64,000 bases of DNA from positions 1,672,001-1,736,000 of the forward strand of contig NZ_CP132342.1 in the NCBI RefSeq assembly GCF_040529055.1, read 5' to 3'. The stretch is from Xanthomonas sontii (lineage in GTDB: Bacteria; Pseudomonadota; Gammaproteobacteria; Xanthomonadales; Xanthomonadaceae). The position numbers and the translations under genes were made by a program. Every line of letters begins with the position of its first letter. The first letter of the stretch is position 1. This document shows, piece by piece, positions 42,661-51,659 of the stretch. The notes below the pieces were generated by a model. It had not been told where the DNA came from and did no database searches. It was given only the letters and a program-made list of their open reading frames with translations.

Positions 42661-43667
42661 GTGGGGCCGGGACTCGGGATCCGGGACCCGGGGCCCGGGA
42701 CAGCGCCGGAACCGGCGCTGCCGATCACCAAGCCGGGCAGGGCACTGCTGTCACCGCAAGCGAGGCCACGTCTCCCGGGTCCCGGGTCCCGGGTCCCGCG
42801 TCCCGGTTCCTCGCCTACCTGCAGGTCGAGCGGCGCATGTCCGCGCATACCCTGGACGCGTACCGCCGCGACCTGGCGGCGCTGGAGGCGTGGGCGGCCG
42901 CCAACCTGCTTGGCGAACCGGCCGCGCTGGATGCCGCGCAACTGCGCAACTTCATCGCCGCCGAGCACCGCCGCGGGCTGTCGCCCAAGAGCCTGCAGCG
43001 GCGGTTGTCTGCGTGCCGCAGTTTCTATGCGTGGCTGCTCAAGCACGGCCACATCGCCAGCAGCCCGGCCGCGGCACTGCGCGCGCCGAAGGCGCCGCGC
43101 AAACTGCCGCAGGTGCTCGACGCCGACGAGGCGGTGCGCTTGGTCGAGGTGCCGACCGATGCGCCGCTGGGCCTGCGCGACCGCGCGCTGCTGGAGCTGT
43201 TCTATTCCTCCGGCCTGCGCCTGAGCGAACTGTGCGCGCTGCGCTGGCGCGATCTGGATTTCGTCGCCGGCATGGTGAGCGTGCTGGGCAAGGGCAACAA
43301 GCAGCGGCTGGTGCCGGTCGGCTCGCATGCGCGCGCCGCGTTGCTGGCGTGGCGCGAGGAAAGCCGGGGCGAGGCTGCCGCGCCGGTGTTCCCGGGCCGT
43401 GGCGGGGCGCCGATCGGCGCGCGCGCGGTGCAGATCCGCATCAAGCAACTGGCCGGGCGCCAGGGCCTGTTCAAGCACGTGCATCCGCACATGCTGCGGC
43501 ACAGTTTCGCCAGCCACATCCTGGAATCCTCCGGCGACCTGCGCGGCGTGCAGGAACTGCTCGGCCATGCCGACATCGCCACCACGCAGATCTACACGCA
43601 TCTGGACTTCCAGCACCTGGCCAAGGTCTACGACGCATCGCACCCGCGGGCCAAGCGCAAGTCCTGA
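42657..43667 (+). CDS. xerC: site-specific tyrosine recombinase XerC
   Basis: 336 residues. Resolves chromosome dimers at dif together with XerD. Core-binding domain: [20 protein letters not shown]. Catalytic domain: [17 protein letters not shown] (Arg), [20 protein letters not shown] (His-x-x-Arg), [20 protein letters not shown] (His/Trp position and nucleophile Tyr). The first 48 residues ([16 protein letters not shown] and so on) are absent from ordinary XerC (about 298 aa) and are encoded by an inverted GGGACCCGGG repeat. ATG 42657 overlaps the DUF484 stop. Confidence 0.93.
   Translation: MSGAGTRDPGPGARDSAGTGAADHQAGQGTAVTASEATSPGSRVPGPASRFLAYLQVERRMSAHTLDAYRRDLAALEAWAAANLLGEPAALDAAQLRNFIAAEHRRGLSPKSLQRRLSACRSFYAWLLKHGHIASSPAAALRAPKAPRKLPQVLDADEAVRLVEVPTDAPLGLRDRALLELFYSSGLRLSELCALRWRDLDFVAGMVSVLGKGNKQRLVPVGSHARAALLAWREESRGEAAAPVFPGRGGAPIGARAVQIRIKQLAGRQGLFKHVHPHMLRHSFASHILESSGDLRGVQELLGHADIATTQIYTHLDFQHLAKVYDASHPRAKRKS
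42664..42812. repeat. inverted GGGACCCGGG repeat inside the xerC 5' coding region
   Basis: The left arm (about 42664-42704) repeats GGGACTCGGGATCCGGGACC, and the right arm (about 42774-42808) repeats CCCGGGTCCCGGGTCCCGGG. The arms are complementary, so the mRNA can fold into a long GC-rich hairpin just after the xerC start codon. The same repeat family, in AT-richer form, lies between hslV and hslU and downstream of ubiE. Confidence 0.7.
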
Positions 43668-43707
43668 GCGCCGCATCGCGACCGCACGGTTGCCATCGCA
43701 CCCGCGC

Positions 43708-43721
43708 TTGTTCTGGATCAA
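43708..43721. promoter_or_regulatory. FNR/Anr-like box
   Basis: TTGTTCTGGATCAA differs from the FNR/Anr consensus TTGAT-N4-ATCAA at one position. It lies 54 bases before the ATG of the DUF3079 gene remnant, a distance compatible with activation from around -41.5. Seen by eye only. Confidence 0.4.
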
Positions 43722-43738
43722 GGCGAGTCGGCAAAGGC

Positions 43739-43757
43739 GGGAGGACACTGTCCTCCC
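43739..43757. promoter_or_regulatory. 19-base palindrome upstream of the DUF3079 remnant
   Basis: GGGAGGACA and TGTCCTCCC are perfect 9-base arms around a single C. With a one-base centre it suits a dimeric protein binding site better than an RNA hairpin. It lies 18 bases before the ATG at 43776. Confidence 0.3.
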
Positions 43758-43775
43758 AAGTCGCAAGGGCTCACC

Positions 43776-43974
43776 GATGGCCAAACCTTTCCGCTGCCGC
43801 CGCGCCGCCCCGAACGGCTGTGCTGGGGCTGCGACCGCGATTGCGCGGCACACGACCTGGCCTGCGGCAACGGCGCCGGGCGCACCCTGCATCCGATCGA
43901 AATCCAGGGCGGGGACTGGTACGTCGCGTTGGGTTCCGGCACGGCCGGCGCATGCCCGGCTCGGCGACGCTTGA
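43776..43974 (+). pseudogene. DUF3079-like gene with a frameshift
   Basis: ATG 43776 starts MAKPF, as expected, but the next codons are out of frame. One base over, the sequence reads FPLPPRRPERLCWGCDRDCA and then HDLACGNGAGRTLHPIEI and GGDWYVALG. This matches the DUF3079 pattern of MAKKFP-x-x-P-x-x-PER-x-CWGC-D-x-x-C and ACGNGS-x-RT-x-HP. A single missing base after AAACC explains the break. The conserved frame then has no stop before hslV, so the 3' end is also altered. Either a recent pseudogene or a sequencing error. Confidence 0.6.
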
Positions 43975-44022
43975 ACCGCGCGCCGCCAGCCCCCACACCT
44001 GAGTCATCGCTCCGGAGGCCGC

Positions 44023-44574
44023 ATGGATCCCAGTCAGAACCCCAATGTTTTCCACGCCACCACGATCCTGTCGGTGCGCCGCGATGGTCGCGTCGCCGTG
44101 GCCGGCGATGGCCAGGTGACCCTGGGCCACACCGTGATGAAGGGCAATGCGCGCAAGGTGCGCCGGCTCGGCCGCGAGGGCCAGGTGCTGGCCGGCTTCG
44201 CCGGCGCCGCCGCCGATGCATTTACCCTGTTCGAACTGTTCGAGGCCAAGCTGGAGAAGCACGGCCAGCTGACCCGCGCCGCGGTGGAGCTGGCCAAGGA
44301 TTGGCGCACCGAGCGCCGCCTCGGCAAGCTCGAGGCGCTGCTGGCGGTCGCCGACAAGGAAACCTCGCTGATCATCAGCGGCACCGGCGATGTGATCGAA
44401 CCGGAGGACGGCATCATCGCCATCGGCTCCGGTGGTTCCTACGCCTTGTCGGCGGCGCGCGCGCTGCTCGGCCACACCACGCTGGACGCGCGCACCATCG
44501 CCGTCGAAGCGCTGAACATCGCCGGCGACATCTGCATCTACACCAATCGCAACGTGGTGGTGGAAGAGCTGTGA
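44023..44574 (+). CDS. hslV: HslUV protease, proteolytic subunit
   Basis: 183 residues. Proteasome-like threonine protease that forms a double hexamer and works with the HslU ATPase in the cytoplasm. [20 protein letters not shown] and [13 protein letters not shown] are the family opening. The catalytic Thr is Thr13, so a 12-residue leader must be removed; E. coli HslV has only the initiator Met before it. [20 protein letters not shown] and [14 protein letters not shown] complete it. hslU follows after 113 bases that hold an inverted repeat. Confidence 0.95.
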   Translation: MDPSQNPNVFHATTILSVRRDGRVAVAGDGQVTLGHTVMKGNARKVRRLGREGQVLAGFAGAAADAFTLFELFEAKLEKHGQLTRAAVELAKDWRTERRLGKLEALLAVADKETSLIISGTGDVIEPEDGIIAIGSGGSYALSAARALLGHTTLDARTIAVEALNIAGDICIYTNRNVVVEEL

Positions 44575-44576
44575 AT

Positions 44577-44687
44577 CGGGAATGGGGACTGGGGAATCGC
44601 AACAGCGGTTCCCGTCTCCGTCACCGATGACGCCTGCTTTCCCATTCCCGATTCTCCATTCCCGATTCCCTCTTCGATTTCCCGACC
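44577..44687. repeat. inverted GGGAATC repeat between hslV and hslU
   Basis: The left arm is GAATGGGGACTGGGGAATCG, and the right arm holds TTCCCATTCCCGATTCTCC followed by CATTCCCGATTCCC. The arms are complementary and enclose about 45 bases, so the transcript could fold between the two subunit genes. It belongs to the same family as the arrays at 42664-42812 and 50983-51420. Confidence 0.6.
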
Positions 44688-46052
44688 ATGACCGATACCC
44701 ATAGCACCATGACCCCGCGCGAGATCGTGCAGGAGCTGGACCGCCACATCGTCGGCCAGCACGAGGCCAAGCGCGCGGTGGCGATCGCGCTGCGCAACCG
44801 CTGGCGGCGCATGCAGTTGCCCGATGCGCTGCGCAACGAAGTGATGCCGAAGAACATCCTGATGATCGGCCCCACCGGCGTCGGCAAGACCGAGATCGCG
44901 CGGCGCCTGGCGACGCTGGCCAATGCGCCGTTCGTCAAGGTCGAGGCGACCCGCTTCACCGAGGTCGGCTACGTCGGCAAGGACGTGGAGCAGATCGTGC
45001 GCGACCTGGCCGATACCGCGGTCAAGCTGTACCGCGAGCAGGCCAAGACCCGCGTGCGCACGCAGGCCGAGGAGCGCGCCGAAGACCGCATCCTCGATGC
45101 GTTGCTGCCGCGGCGCAGCGCCGGCATCGGCTTCGATCCGGAAGCCGCACGCAACGAGCCCTCGGCGCAGGACAGCGACACCCGCAGCAAGTTCCGGCGC
45201 ATGCTGCGTGCCGGCGAACTGGACGAGCGCGAGATCGAACTGGATGTCGCGGTCAACGTCAGCATGGACATCATGACCCCGCCGGGCATGGAGGAAATGG
45301 GCCAGCAGTTGCGGCAGATGTTCTCCAACCTCGGTGGCGGCAAGTCGCAGTCGCGCAAGCTGACCATCAAGGCCGCGCGGCCGCTGCTGATCGAGGAAGA
45401 GGCCGGCAAGCTGGTCAACGAGGACGATGTGCGCGCCGCGGCGATCGAGGCCTGCGAACAGCACGGCATCGTGTTCATCGACGAGATCGACAAGGTGGCC
45501 AAGCGCAGCGAGGCCGGCGCCACCGGCGGCGACGTGTCGCGCGAAGGCGTGCAGCGCGATCTGCTGCCACTGGTGGAAGGCTCCAACGTCAGCACCAAGT
45601 ACGGCACGGTCAAGACCGACCATATCCTGTTCATCGCCTCCGGCGCGTTCCATCTCGCCAAGCCCAGCGACCTGATCCCGGAGCTGCAGGGCCGTTTCCC
45701 GATCCGCGTGGAACTGTCGGCGCTGTCGAAGGACGACTTCATCCGCATCCTCACCGAGCCGAAAGCGGCGCTGACCAAGCAGTACGAAGCGCTGTTGCTG
45801 ACCGAGGGCGTGAGCCTGCGCTTCACCGACGACGCCATCGCGCGCCTGGCGGAGATCGCGTTCCTGGTCAACGAGCGCCAGGAGAACATCGGTGCGCGGC
45901 GTCTGCACACCGTGCTCGAGCGCCTGCTCGACACGCTGAGCTACGAAGCCCCGGACCGCGATGGGCAGAGCGTCACCGTGGACGCGGCCTATGTCGATGC
46001 GCACCTGGGCGAACTGGTGCAGGACCCGGATCTGAGCCGGTACATCCTGTAA
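44688..46052 (+). CDS. hslU: HslUV protease, ATPase subunit
   Basis: 454 residues. AAA+ unfoldase that feeds substrates to Hsl[21 protein letters not shown] start, Walker A in [16 protein letters not shown], the pore-region motif [18 protein letters not shown] (GYVG), the I domain (about 110-240), Walker B in [16 protein letters not shown], and sensor/arginine motifs in [12 protein letters not shown] and [16 protein letters not shown]. The C-terminus DLSRYIL inserts into HslV. Cytoplasmic heat-shock protease. Confidence 0.96.
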   Translation: MTDTHSTMTPREIVQELDRHIVGQHEAKRAVAIALRNRWRRMQLPDALRNEVMPKNILMIGPTGVGKTEIARRLATLANAPFVKVEATRFTEVGYVGKDVEQIVRDLADTAVKLYREQAKTRVRTQAEERAEDRILDALLPRRSAGIGFDPEAARNEPSAQDSDTRSKFRRMLRAGELDEREIELDVAVNVSMDIMTPPGMEEMGQQLRQMFSNLGGGKSQSRKLTIKAARPLLIEEEAGKLVNEDDVRAAAIEACEQHGIVFIDEIDKVAKRSEAGATGGDVSREGVQRDLLPLVEGSNVSTKYGTVKTDHILFIASGAFHLAKPSDLIPELQGRFPIRVELSALSKDDFIRILTEPKAALTKQYEALLLTEGVSLRFTDDAIARLAEIAFLVNERQENIGARRLHTVLERLLDTLSYEAPDRDGQSVTVDAAYVDAHLGELVQDPDLSRYIL

Positions 46053-46788
46053 TTCCGGGTCGACGCACGCCCGCGATGCGTTCCCCTTTGTGGGAGTCAA
46101 CTGTCATGCAACCACGACGAACTGCGTAGGCGGACGATCTGGCCTCGGAAGCCGTCGTGCCTGATCCCACAAAAGGGGACGAAGGTCCCTCCCACATCGC
46201 GCCCGGACAGCGATCACCACGAGTCCGTGTGGGAGTCGCGGTCGCTTGGCTTTGGCTCTTGCCCTTGCCCTTGCTTTTGACTTACTGGGTTCCCTTCCGA
46301 AGCGGCGGCCATCGCGGGGAAAAACCCGAAGGGCGGCGCACAGGGATGTGCGCCGTCCGCGGCAGGGGCAGGATGCCCCTTCCGCGGATCCCCGTGATGG
46401 ACGCGGACCCGGAGCGCGTTAGCGCGGAGGGCGCGAGGCAGGGCGCGCTTGACCAGCCTTCGGCTGTGGTAAAGCGCTTCTTTTGGTTACCTTTTCTTTG
46501 CGCGAGCAAAGAAAAGTAACTCGCCCGTCAGGGAGAAAGCCTTTGCTTTCGCTTGAGATTTGCGTGTCGGACGAAAAGAAGAACGGTAGACATAACGCCA
46601 TCAGGGCTCCATGTCCAGATACAAGGAGCGACTTCCGTCGTGACGGGACTTGCCGGTAAGGCCTCGTCGCGACTGGGATCCCACAAAAGGGGACGAGAAT
46701 CGCTCCGACAGGAGAGCGTGCCGCAGGCCGGGGTATGTTTCCCGCAGCGCCAAGACGGCGTGGGCGATCCCGGCCACCCCCGCCGCGT
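46053..46788. repeat. gene-free region with a multi-hairpin element
   Basis: 736 bases. A 20-base sequence (GATCCCACAAAAGGGGACGA) occurs at 46164-46183 and again at 46677-46696, flanking a core with several stems: GGCGCACA/TGTGCGCC (46335-46354), AGGGGCA/TGCCCCT (about 46363-46381), and TTTTCTTTGC/GCAAAGAAAA (46492-46515). Frames such as the 120-codon one ending CASKEK are probably not proteins. The element between the direct repeats could be a non-coding mobile unit; the last stem may end the hslU transcript. Confidence 0.5.
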
Positions 46789-48153
46789 TCAATACAGTGG
46801 CGTGCCCGCCTTGTACGCAGCCACGAACGACTGCCAGTCCAGTTGCACCTGCGCGGCGTAGTCGAACGCGAACTGGCGCAGTTCCGATTTCAGGCCGCTC
46901 TTGCTGCTGGCCGCCTGGTCGATCTGCTTGTCGATGCTGTAGGGCACCACGTTCGGGTCGTAGTCCTGGTCGGCCAGGGCGTGCGCCGAGGCCAGGGCCT
47001 GGCCCAGGTAGGTGGCGGCGGTGGCGAGCTTGCCGGCGCTGTCCAGCGCGGTCGGGTCCAGGTCCTGCTGGAACGGGGATTTCTCGTGCACGTAGAACGG
47101 GGTGCCGTCGACGCTGGCGTAGCCGACCAGCACGTCGGCGTCGATGGTCTGCGCCTTGGCGGTGCGCGCCACCCGCGCGCCTTCGTTGTTGTCGTAGGTG
47201 GAGGCCGGCATCTGCGACGGCGCGGCCACGGCGACCACGCTGGCCGCTTCCTGCTTCCACTCCAGGATCACGTCGTCGCTGGTCGACGCGCTCGGGCCTT
47301 CGATCAGCACGTACAGGCGCAGGCGGCCGAGGCTGCCGGTGCCCGAGCCCAGCTTCTGGCGCACGTCCTTGATGCTGTAGTAGCTGGCCGCATAACGCTT
47401 GGACGCGGCGATCGAGCCGATGTAGCCGTTCATCGCCGCGGCCACCGCCGAGGCGGTGCCGGCGTCCACCGCGACCAGGTTGTCCAGGTTCTGGAACTGG
47501 CGCTTGCCGCCGTTGACCACCGTGTACTTGGACAGCAGGCTGCTGCGGCTCTTGCCGTCGGCGCTGTCGATGATCTTGGCCACCGCGCCGCTGGTGTTGC
47601 GCTTGCTCAGCTGGAAGCTTTCTTCGGCGTCGCTGCCGCGGAAATCGGCGATCTTGTCCAGGTAGGCGCCGACCATGGTGTCGATGGCGTCGCCGATGTC
47701 GCTGTCGGACAGGCCGTTGTCGCGCCCGGCCAGCACCATGCTCGCGGCCAGCCGGCGCAGGTCCCACACGTACTGGCCGAGGTGGCCTTCGTCGAAGTCG
47801 GCGACCTTGAACACCGCCTTGCCGCTGCTGTCGCGCGCGGCATCGAAGTTGCCGAGGTGGGTGTCGCCGCCGAGCCAGGTGTAGCCGGTCTGCGGCGAGG
47901 TCCACAGCGAGCCCGGCAGGGTTTTCATGTCCTGGTAGAAAATGTGGTCGGTGCCGCGGTAGAAGGCGTAGGCGCCGGTGGCCATGGTCGCCATCTTGGT
48001 ATCCAGCTCGGCGTGCTGCGCGGCGTAGGGATGGTTGTAGTCGTGGATCTGCTGCACCACCCAGGCGTCGCGCTTGCTCGCCGCGGTCGCGCATCCGGCG
48101 CAGGCGGCGAGAGTCAGGCCGATCAGCAGCAACTGCGGCAGGCGGGTGGACAT
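46789..48153 (-). CDS. DUF2252 family lipoprotein
   Basis: 454 residues from ATG 48153. LLLIGLTLAACAGC gives a lipobox (L-A-A-C, Cys18). FYRGTDHIFYQDM, WLGGDTHLGNFDAA and VFKVADFDEGHLGQYVWDLR are the DUF2252 motifs; the D-x-HLGNF and FDE residues resemble an ATP-binding kinase-like centre. Most DUF2252 proteins are cytoplasmic, so a lipoprotein version is notable. Function unknown. Confidence 0.88.
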   Translation of the reverse strand: MSTRLPQLLLIGLTLAACAGCATAASKRDAWVVQQIHDYNHPYAAQHAELDTKMATMATGAYAFYRGTDHIFYQDMKTLPGSLWTSPQTGYTWLGGDTHLGNFDAARDSSGKAVFKVADFDEGHLGQYVWDLRRLAASMVLAGRDNGLSDSDIGDAIDTMVGAYLDKIADFRGSDAEESFQLSKRNTSGAVAKIIDSADGKSRSSLLSKYTVVNGGKRQFQNLDNLVAVDAGTASAVAAAMNGYIGSIAASKRYAASYYSIKDVRQKLGSGTGSLGRLRLYVLIEGPSASTSDDVILEWKQEAASVVAVAAPSQMPASTYDNNEGARVARTAKAQTIDADVLVGYASVDGTPFYVHEKSPFQQDLDPTALDSAGKLATAATYLGQALASAHALADQDYDPNVVPYSIDKQIDQAASSKSGLKSELRQFAFDYAAQVQLDWQSFVAAYKAGTPLY

Positions 48154-48219
48154 CGCAGGTCTCCAGGCGCGGACGAGGGAACCGGCAGTCGACCACGCCT
48201 GCATTGCACGCGGATGAAC

Positions 48220-49407
48220 CTAGAAGTAGCGCAGCCAGCCCAGGTCGCGGCGCCGCGCCTTCAGCTGCGCGAACGCGGCGGTGGGCCAGTACAGGGCCAG
48301 ACCCAGCAAGGCGGCGATCGCCCACAGCGCGGCCACGCTGTCCACGCCGAACAGGTCGCCCTGGTTGGCGCCCCACAGCGCCAGCGCGGCCAGGTAGGCG
48401 AGCTTCAGCACGTACAGGTGCAGCAGGTAGAAGAACATCGGCGCCGCGCCGATCGTCGCCAGCGGCGCCAGGGTACGGGCCACGGCGGGATGCTCGTACA
48501 GGCGCAGCAACAGCAGGCCCACGCCCAGGGTCAGCAGCAGGAACTGCAGCGACGGCGGGTACTTGGTGACGTTGAAGAAGCTCATCGCGGTATGCGCGAG
48601 GTCGTCCTGCGCCTGCCAGGGCGCATCGCCGTAGCCGTTGTGCCAACGCAGCAGGTGGAAGCCGGCCAGCGCGCCCAGCCCCCAGGCCAGCAGGCGCTGC
48701 TGGCGTTGTGCCGGCTCGGCGGCGGCGCCGTACCAGGGGCCGGCGGCGTAGCCGAGCGCGATCACCCCGATCCACGGCAGCACCGGGTAGGAGGTGCGCA
48801 GACGCAGCTCGCCCAACTCCAGCCAGCGCCGGTCGTGCAGCACCGCCCAGACCGCCGCGAGCGGGCCGTCGCCCTGCACTTGCACGTCGTCCAGCAGGTG
48901 GTGGCCGGCGACCAGGGCCGCGCCGAGCAGGGCCAGCGCCGGCCGCGGCAGCCACAGCAGTGCGGCCAGGGCGAGCATGCTCAGGCCGATCGCCCAGATC
49001 ACCTGCAGGTACAGCGCCTGCGGCGGGAAGGCGCCGCTCCAAGCCAGGTTGACCAGGGTCAGCTCCAGCACGATCAGGAACAGGCCGCGCTTGAGCAGGA
49101 AGCGGGCGGCCGCCGCGCGTCCGTCGGCCTGCCGGGACGCGTACAGCCAGGCCGACAGGCCGGTGAGGAACACGAACACCGGCGCGCACAGGTGGGCGAG
49201 GGTGCGCGCGACGAACAGCGCCGGCGCCGTGCCCTCCACCTCCATCGGGTCGCCGACCGGGTGGTGCAGGTAGAAGGTCTCGCGCACGTGGTCGAGCAGC
49301 ATCAGCAGCATCACCGTGCCGCGCAGCAGGTCGATCGGGGCCAGTCGCGCGGCGGGCGTCGCGGGGACGGCGAGGGATGCGGGCGAAGCGAGGGCAACAG
49401 ACGGCAT
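48220..49407 (-). CDS. DUF1624/heparan-alpha-glucosaminide N-acetyltransferase-like membrane protein
   Basis: 395 residues with about ten hydrophobic segments. RLAPIDLLRGTVMLLMLLDH (Asp-x-x-Arg-Gly near the start and a following His) is the DUF1624 opening. APVFVFLTGLSAWLYASRQ and FFYLLHLYVLKLAYLAAL fit the acyltransferase-type membrane family. A role in acylating a cell-surface sugar is possible but unproven. The AT-rich patch at 49421-49445 (TTAATTTTGAAACAATATAA) just upstream is the likely promoter. Confidence 0.82.
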   Translation of the reverse strand: MPSVALASPASLAVPATPAARLAPIDLLRGTVMLLMLLDHVRETFYLHHPVGDPMEVEGTAPALFVARTLAHLCAPVFVFLTGLSAWLYASRQADGRAAAARFLLKRGLFLIVLELTLVNLAWSGAFPPQALYLQVIWAIGLSMLALAALLWLPRPALALLGAALVAGHHLLDDVQVQGDGPLAAVWAVLHDRRWLELGELRLRTSYPVLPWIGVIALGYAAGPWYGAAAEPAQRQQRLLAWGLGALAGFHLLRWHNGYGDAPWQAQDDLAHTAMSFFNVTKYPPSLQFLLLTLGVGLLLLRLYEHPAVARTLAPLATIGAAPMFFYLLHLYVLKLAYLAALALWGANQGDLFGVDSVAALWAIAALLGLALYWPTAAFAQLKARRRDLGWLRYF

Positions 49408-49651
49408 GCGGTGCGATCGGTGTTAATTTTGAAACAATATAACATTCGGGCGTAGAGCCCTTCCCGCCGCTGCTGGCGCTGGGGTACTGAGGCTTGGCCG
49501 CGCCGGGGTGCTGGCGCGGCGGCGGCGAGGCTCGGGCGGGGCAAGCCGGCGCGCCAGGTTGGTGTCGCTCGGCATGGCCTGGTGTCGGCCCGTGGGCGCG
49601 TCGGTGGGCGTCCAGCCCGGTGGGCCGAGCGCGGCGCCCGCGGCGGGACGC

Positions 49652-50107
49652 TCAGTCCTCGCCGATGTCCTCGTTCCACACGTCCGGGTGCGCGGCGATG
49701 AAGCCGCCGAGCAGGTCGATGCACTCCTGGCTGTGCAGGTCGATGACCTCCACGCCGCTCTCGCGCAGCCAATCGATGCCGCCCTGGAAGGTCACCGATT
49801 CGCCGACCACCACGGTGCCGATGTTGAACTGCCGTACCAGGCCGCTGCAGTACCAGCACGGTGCCAGCGTGGTGACCATGATGGTGTCCTTGTAGCGGCG
49901 CTGGCGCCCGGCCTTGCGGAAGGCGTCGGTCTCGCCATGCACGGACGGGTCGCCCTCCTGCACGCGGCGGTTGTGGCCGCAGCCGAGCAGGCGGCCGTCG
50001 CGGTGGTACAGGGCCGCGCCGATCGGGATGCCGCCCTCGGCCAGGCCCTGGCGGGCTTCGGCGATGGCGGTGTCGAGCAGGGCGCGGTAGTCGGGCGTGG
50101 TCAGCAT
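49652..50107 (-). CDS. cytosine deaminase, fungal FCY1-like
   Basis: 151 residues. Zinc deaminase motifs VHGETDAF (His-x-Glu) and [13 protein letters not shown] (P-C-x-x-C). The text [19 protein letters not shown], then [13 protein letters not shown] and [10 protein letters not shown] at the C-terminus, resembles yeast cytosine deaminase Fcy1 much more than the TadA or GuaD branches. The expected reaction is cytosine to uracil. No codA-type permease is adjacent. Confidence 0.8.
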   Translation of the reverse strand: MLTTPDYRALLDTAIAEARQGLAEGGIPIGAALYHRDGRLLGCGHNRRVQEGDPSVHGETDAFRKAGRQRRYKDTIMVTTLAPCWYCSGLVRQFNIGTVVVGESVTFQGGIDWLRESGVEVIDLHSQECIDLLGGFIAAHPDVWNEDIGED

Positions 50108-50220
50108 GGGATGGCCGGGGGAAAGGGAGTCGGCCGGCAGTCTGGCGCAGGCGGCCGGCGGCTGTCATCCCGGGCGGCGCTTCACCGGCACGGAGCGGCC
50201 GGCAGTGCGATAATCCCGGC

Positions 50221-50982
50221 ATGAGCGAATCCCCCTACAAATCCGGCACCACCCATTTCGGCTTCCGCGACGTCGCCGCCAAGGACAAGCAGAAGCTGGT
50301 CGGCGAGGTCTTCACTTCGGTCGCCGGCAACTACGACCTGATGAACGACCTGATGAGCATGGGCATCCATCGGGTCTGGAAGCGCTATTTCGTCGCCACC
50401 GCGCAGGTCAAGCCGGGCGACCGCGTGCTCGACCTGGCCGGCGGCACCGGCGACATCGCCGCGCTGCTGAAGGACCGGGTCGGTGCCGACGGCGAGATCG
50501 TGCTGGGCGACATCAACGCCGGCATGCTCTCGGTGGGCCGCGACCGCCTCACCAACCGCGGCCTGGTCGCGGGCCTGGACTACGTGCAGTGCAACGCCGA
50601 GGCGCTGCCGTTCCCGGACCAGAGCTTCGACCTGGTGACCATCGCCTTCGGCCTGCGCAACGTCACCGACAAGGACGCCGCGCTGCGCGAGATGTACCGC
50701 GTGCTCAAGGTCGGCGGCCAGGCGCGGGTGCTGGAGTTCTCCGAGGTCACCGCCGACTGGTTCAAGCCGCTGTACGACTTCCATTCGTTCAAGGTGCTGC
50801 CGCGCCTGGGCCAACTGTTCGCCAAGGACGCCGACAGCTACCAGTACCTGGCCGAAAGCATCCGCAAGCATCCGCCGCAGGACGCGCTGAAGGCGATGAT
50901 GGAAGAGGCCGGCTTCGCCCGCAGCCACTACAAGAACCTGACCGGCGGCATCGTGGCGATCCACTCGGGCTATAGGATCTGA
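50221..50982 (+). CDS. ubiE: ubiquinone/menaquinone C-methyltransferase
   Basis: 253 residues. SAM-dependent methylation of the quinone ring in ubiquinone synthesis. [20 protein letters not shown] and [18 protein letters not shown] are family openings. [15 protein letters not shown] is the SAM Gly loop, [20 protein letters not shown] the second conserved block, and [20 protein letters not shown] the end. The last 35 codons are duplicated 543 bases downstream. Confidence 0.95.
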   Translation: MSESPYKSGTTHFGFRDVAAKDKQKLVGEVFTSVAGNYDLMNDLMSMGIHRVWKRYFVATAQVKPGDRVLDLAGGTGDIAALLKDRVGADGEIVLGDINAGMLSVGRDRLTNRGLVAGLDYVQCNAEALPFPDQSFDLVTIAFGLRNVTDKDAALREMYRVLKVGGQARVLEFSEVTADWFKPLYDFHSFKVLPRLGQLFAKDADSYQYLAESIRKHPPQDALKAMMEEAGFARSHYKNLTGGIVAIHSGYRI

Positions 50983-51420
50983 GAAGCCGGGAATTGGGAA
51001 TCGGGATTCGGGAATCGCAAAGGCGGGCGATCGGGTACTGACTGATCGCGGCGCTGTGTCGTCCTTGTGGGAGGGACTTCAGTCCCGACGCGCGGTCCGG
51101 CGGTGCCCGGTGCAAGCATCTGCCACAGAAAGCAGGGATTCGGGATTCGGGATTCGGGATTGGGGAATCGGAAGAGCGGACGATCGGTTGCAGGCCGATC
51201 GCGGCGCTGGGCTGTTCTTGTGGGAGGGACTTCAGTCCCGACGCGCGGTCCGACGGTGCCGGCGCAAGCATCTGCCACAGAAAGCCGGGAATTGGGAATC
51301 GGGATTCGGGAATCGCAAAAGCGGACGATCGGTTGCAGGCCGATCGCGGCGCTGGGCTGTTCTTGTGGGAGGGACTTCAGTCCCGACGCGGTCCGACGGT
51401 GCCGGCGCAAGCATCTGCCA
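50983..51420 (+). repeat. three tandem units (about 145-155 bp) after ubiE
   Basis: Each unit contains a GGGATTCGGGAATC-type tract, GATCGCGGCGCTG, TTGTGGGAGGGACTTCAGTC (at 51066, 51219 and 51364), a GGTCCGACGGTGCCGG-like stretch, and GCAAGCATCTGCCACAG. The last motif is nearly identical to ubiE codons around 50864-50880 (GCAAGCATCCGCCGCAG), which suggests how the array and the ubiE-tail copy arose together. No gene lies here. Confidence 0.75.
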
Positions 51421-51525
51421 CAGGACGCGCGGAAGGGGATGATGGAAGCGGCCGGCTTCGCCCGCAGCCACCACAAGAACCTGGCCGGCGGTATGGTGGC
51501 AATCCATTCGGGCGACAAGATCTGA
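51421..51525 (+). pseudogene. duplicated 3' end of ubiE
   Basis: 105 bases that read QDARKGMMEAAGFARSHHKN and LAGGMVAIHSGDKI-stop, against [20 protein letters not shown] and [18 protein letters not shown] at the true ubiE end (50878-50982). Same length, no indels. Lacks everything upstream, so it cannot encode an enzyme. Confidence 0.85.
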
Positions 51526-51659
51526 GTGGATCCGGGATTGGAGAGTGGTAATTCGGGATTCGTCAGTGCGCATCGCACCGCTGTTGCGAATCCCCAATCC
51601 CGAATCCCCAATCCCGGCCTTCCGGTAGACTGCGAGTTTTCCTCGAACCGGTTACTGCC

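Noticed and set aside
46157..46519. 120-codon ORF ending CASKEK in the intergenic region after hslU
   Set aside because: It reads through inverted repeats, has no ribosome-binding site, and this kind of repeat is often mis-annotated as small proteins.
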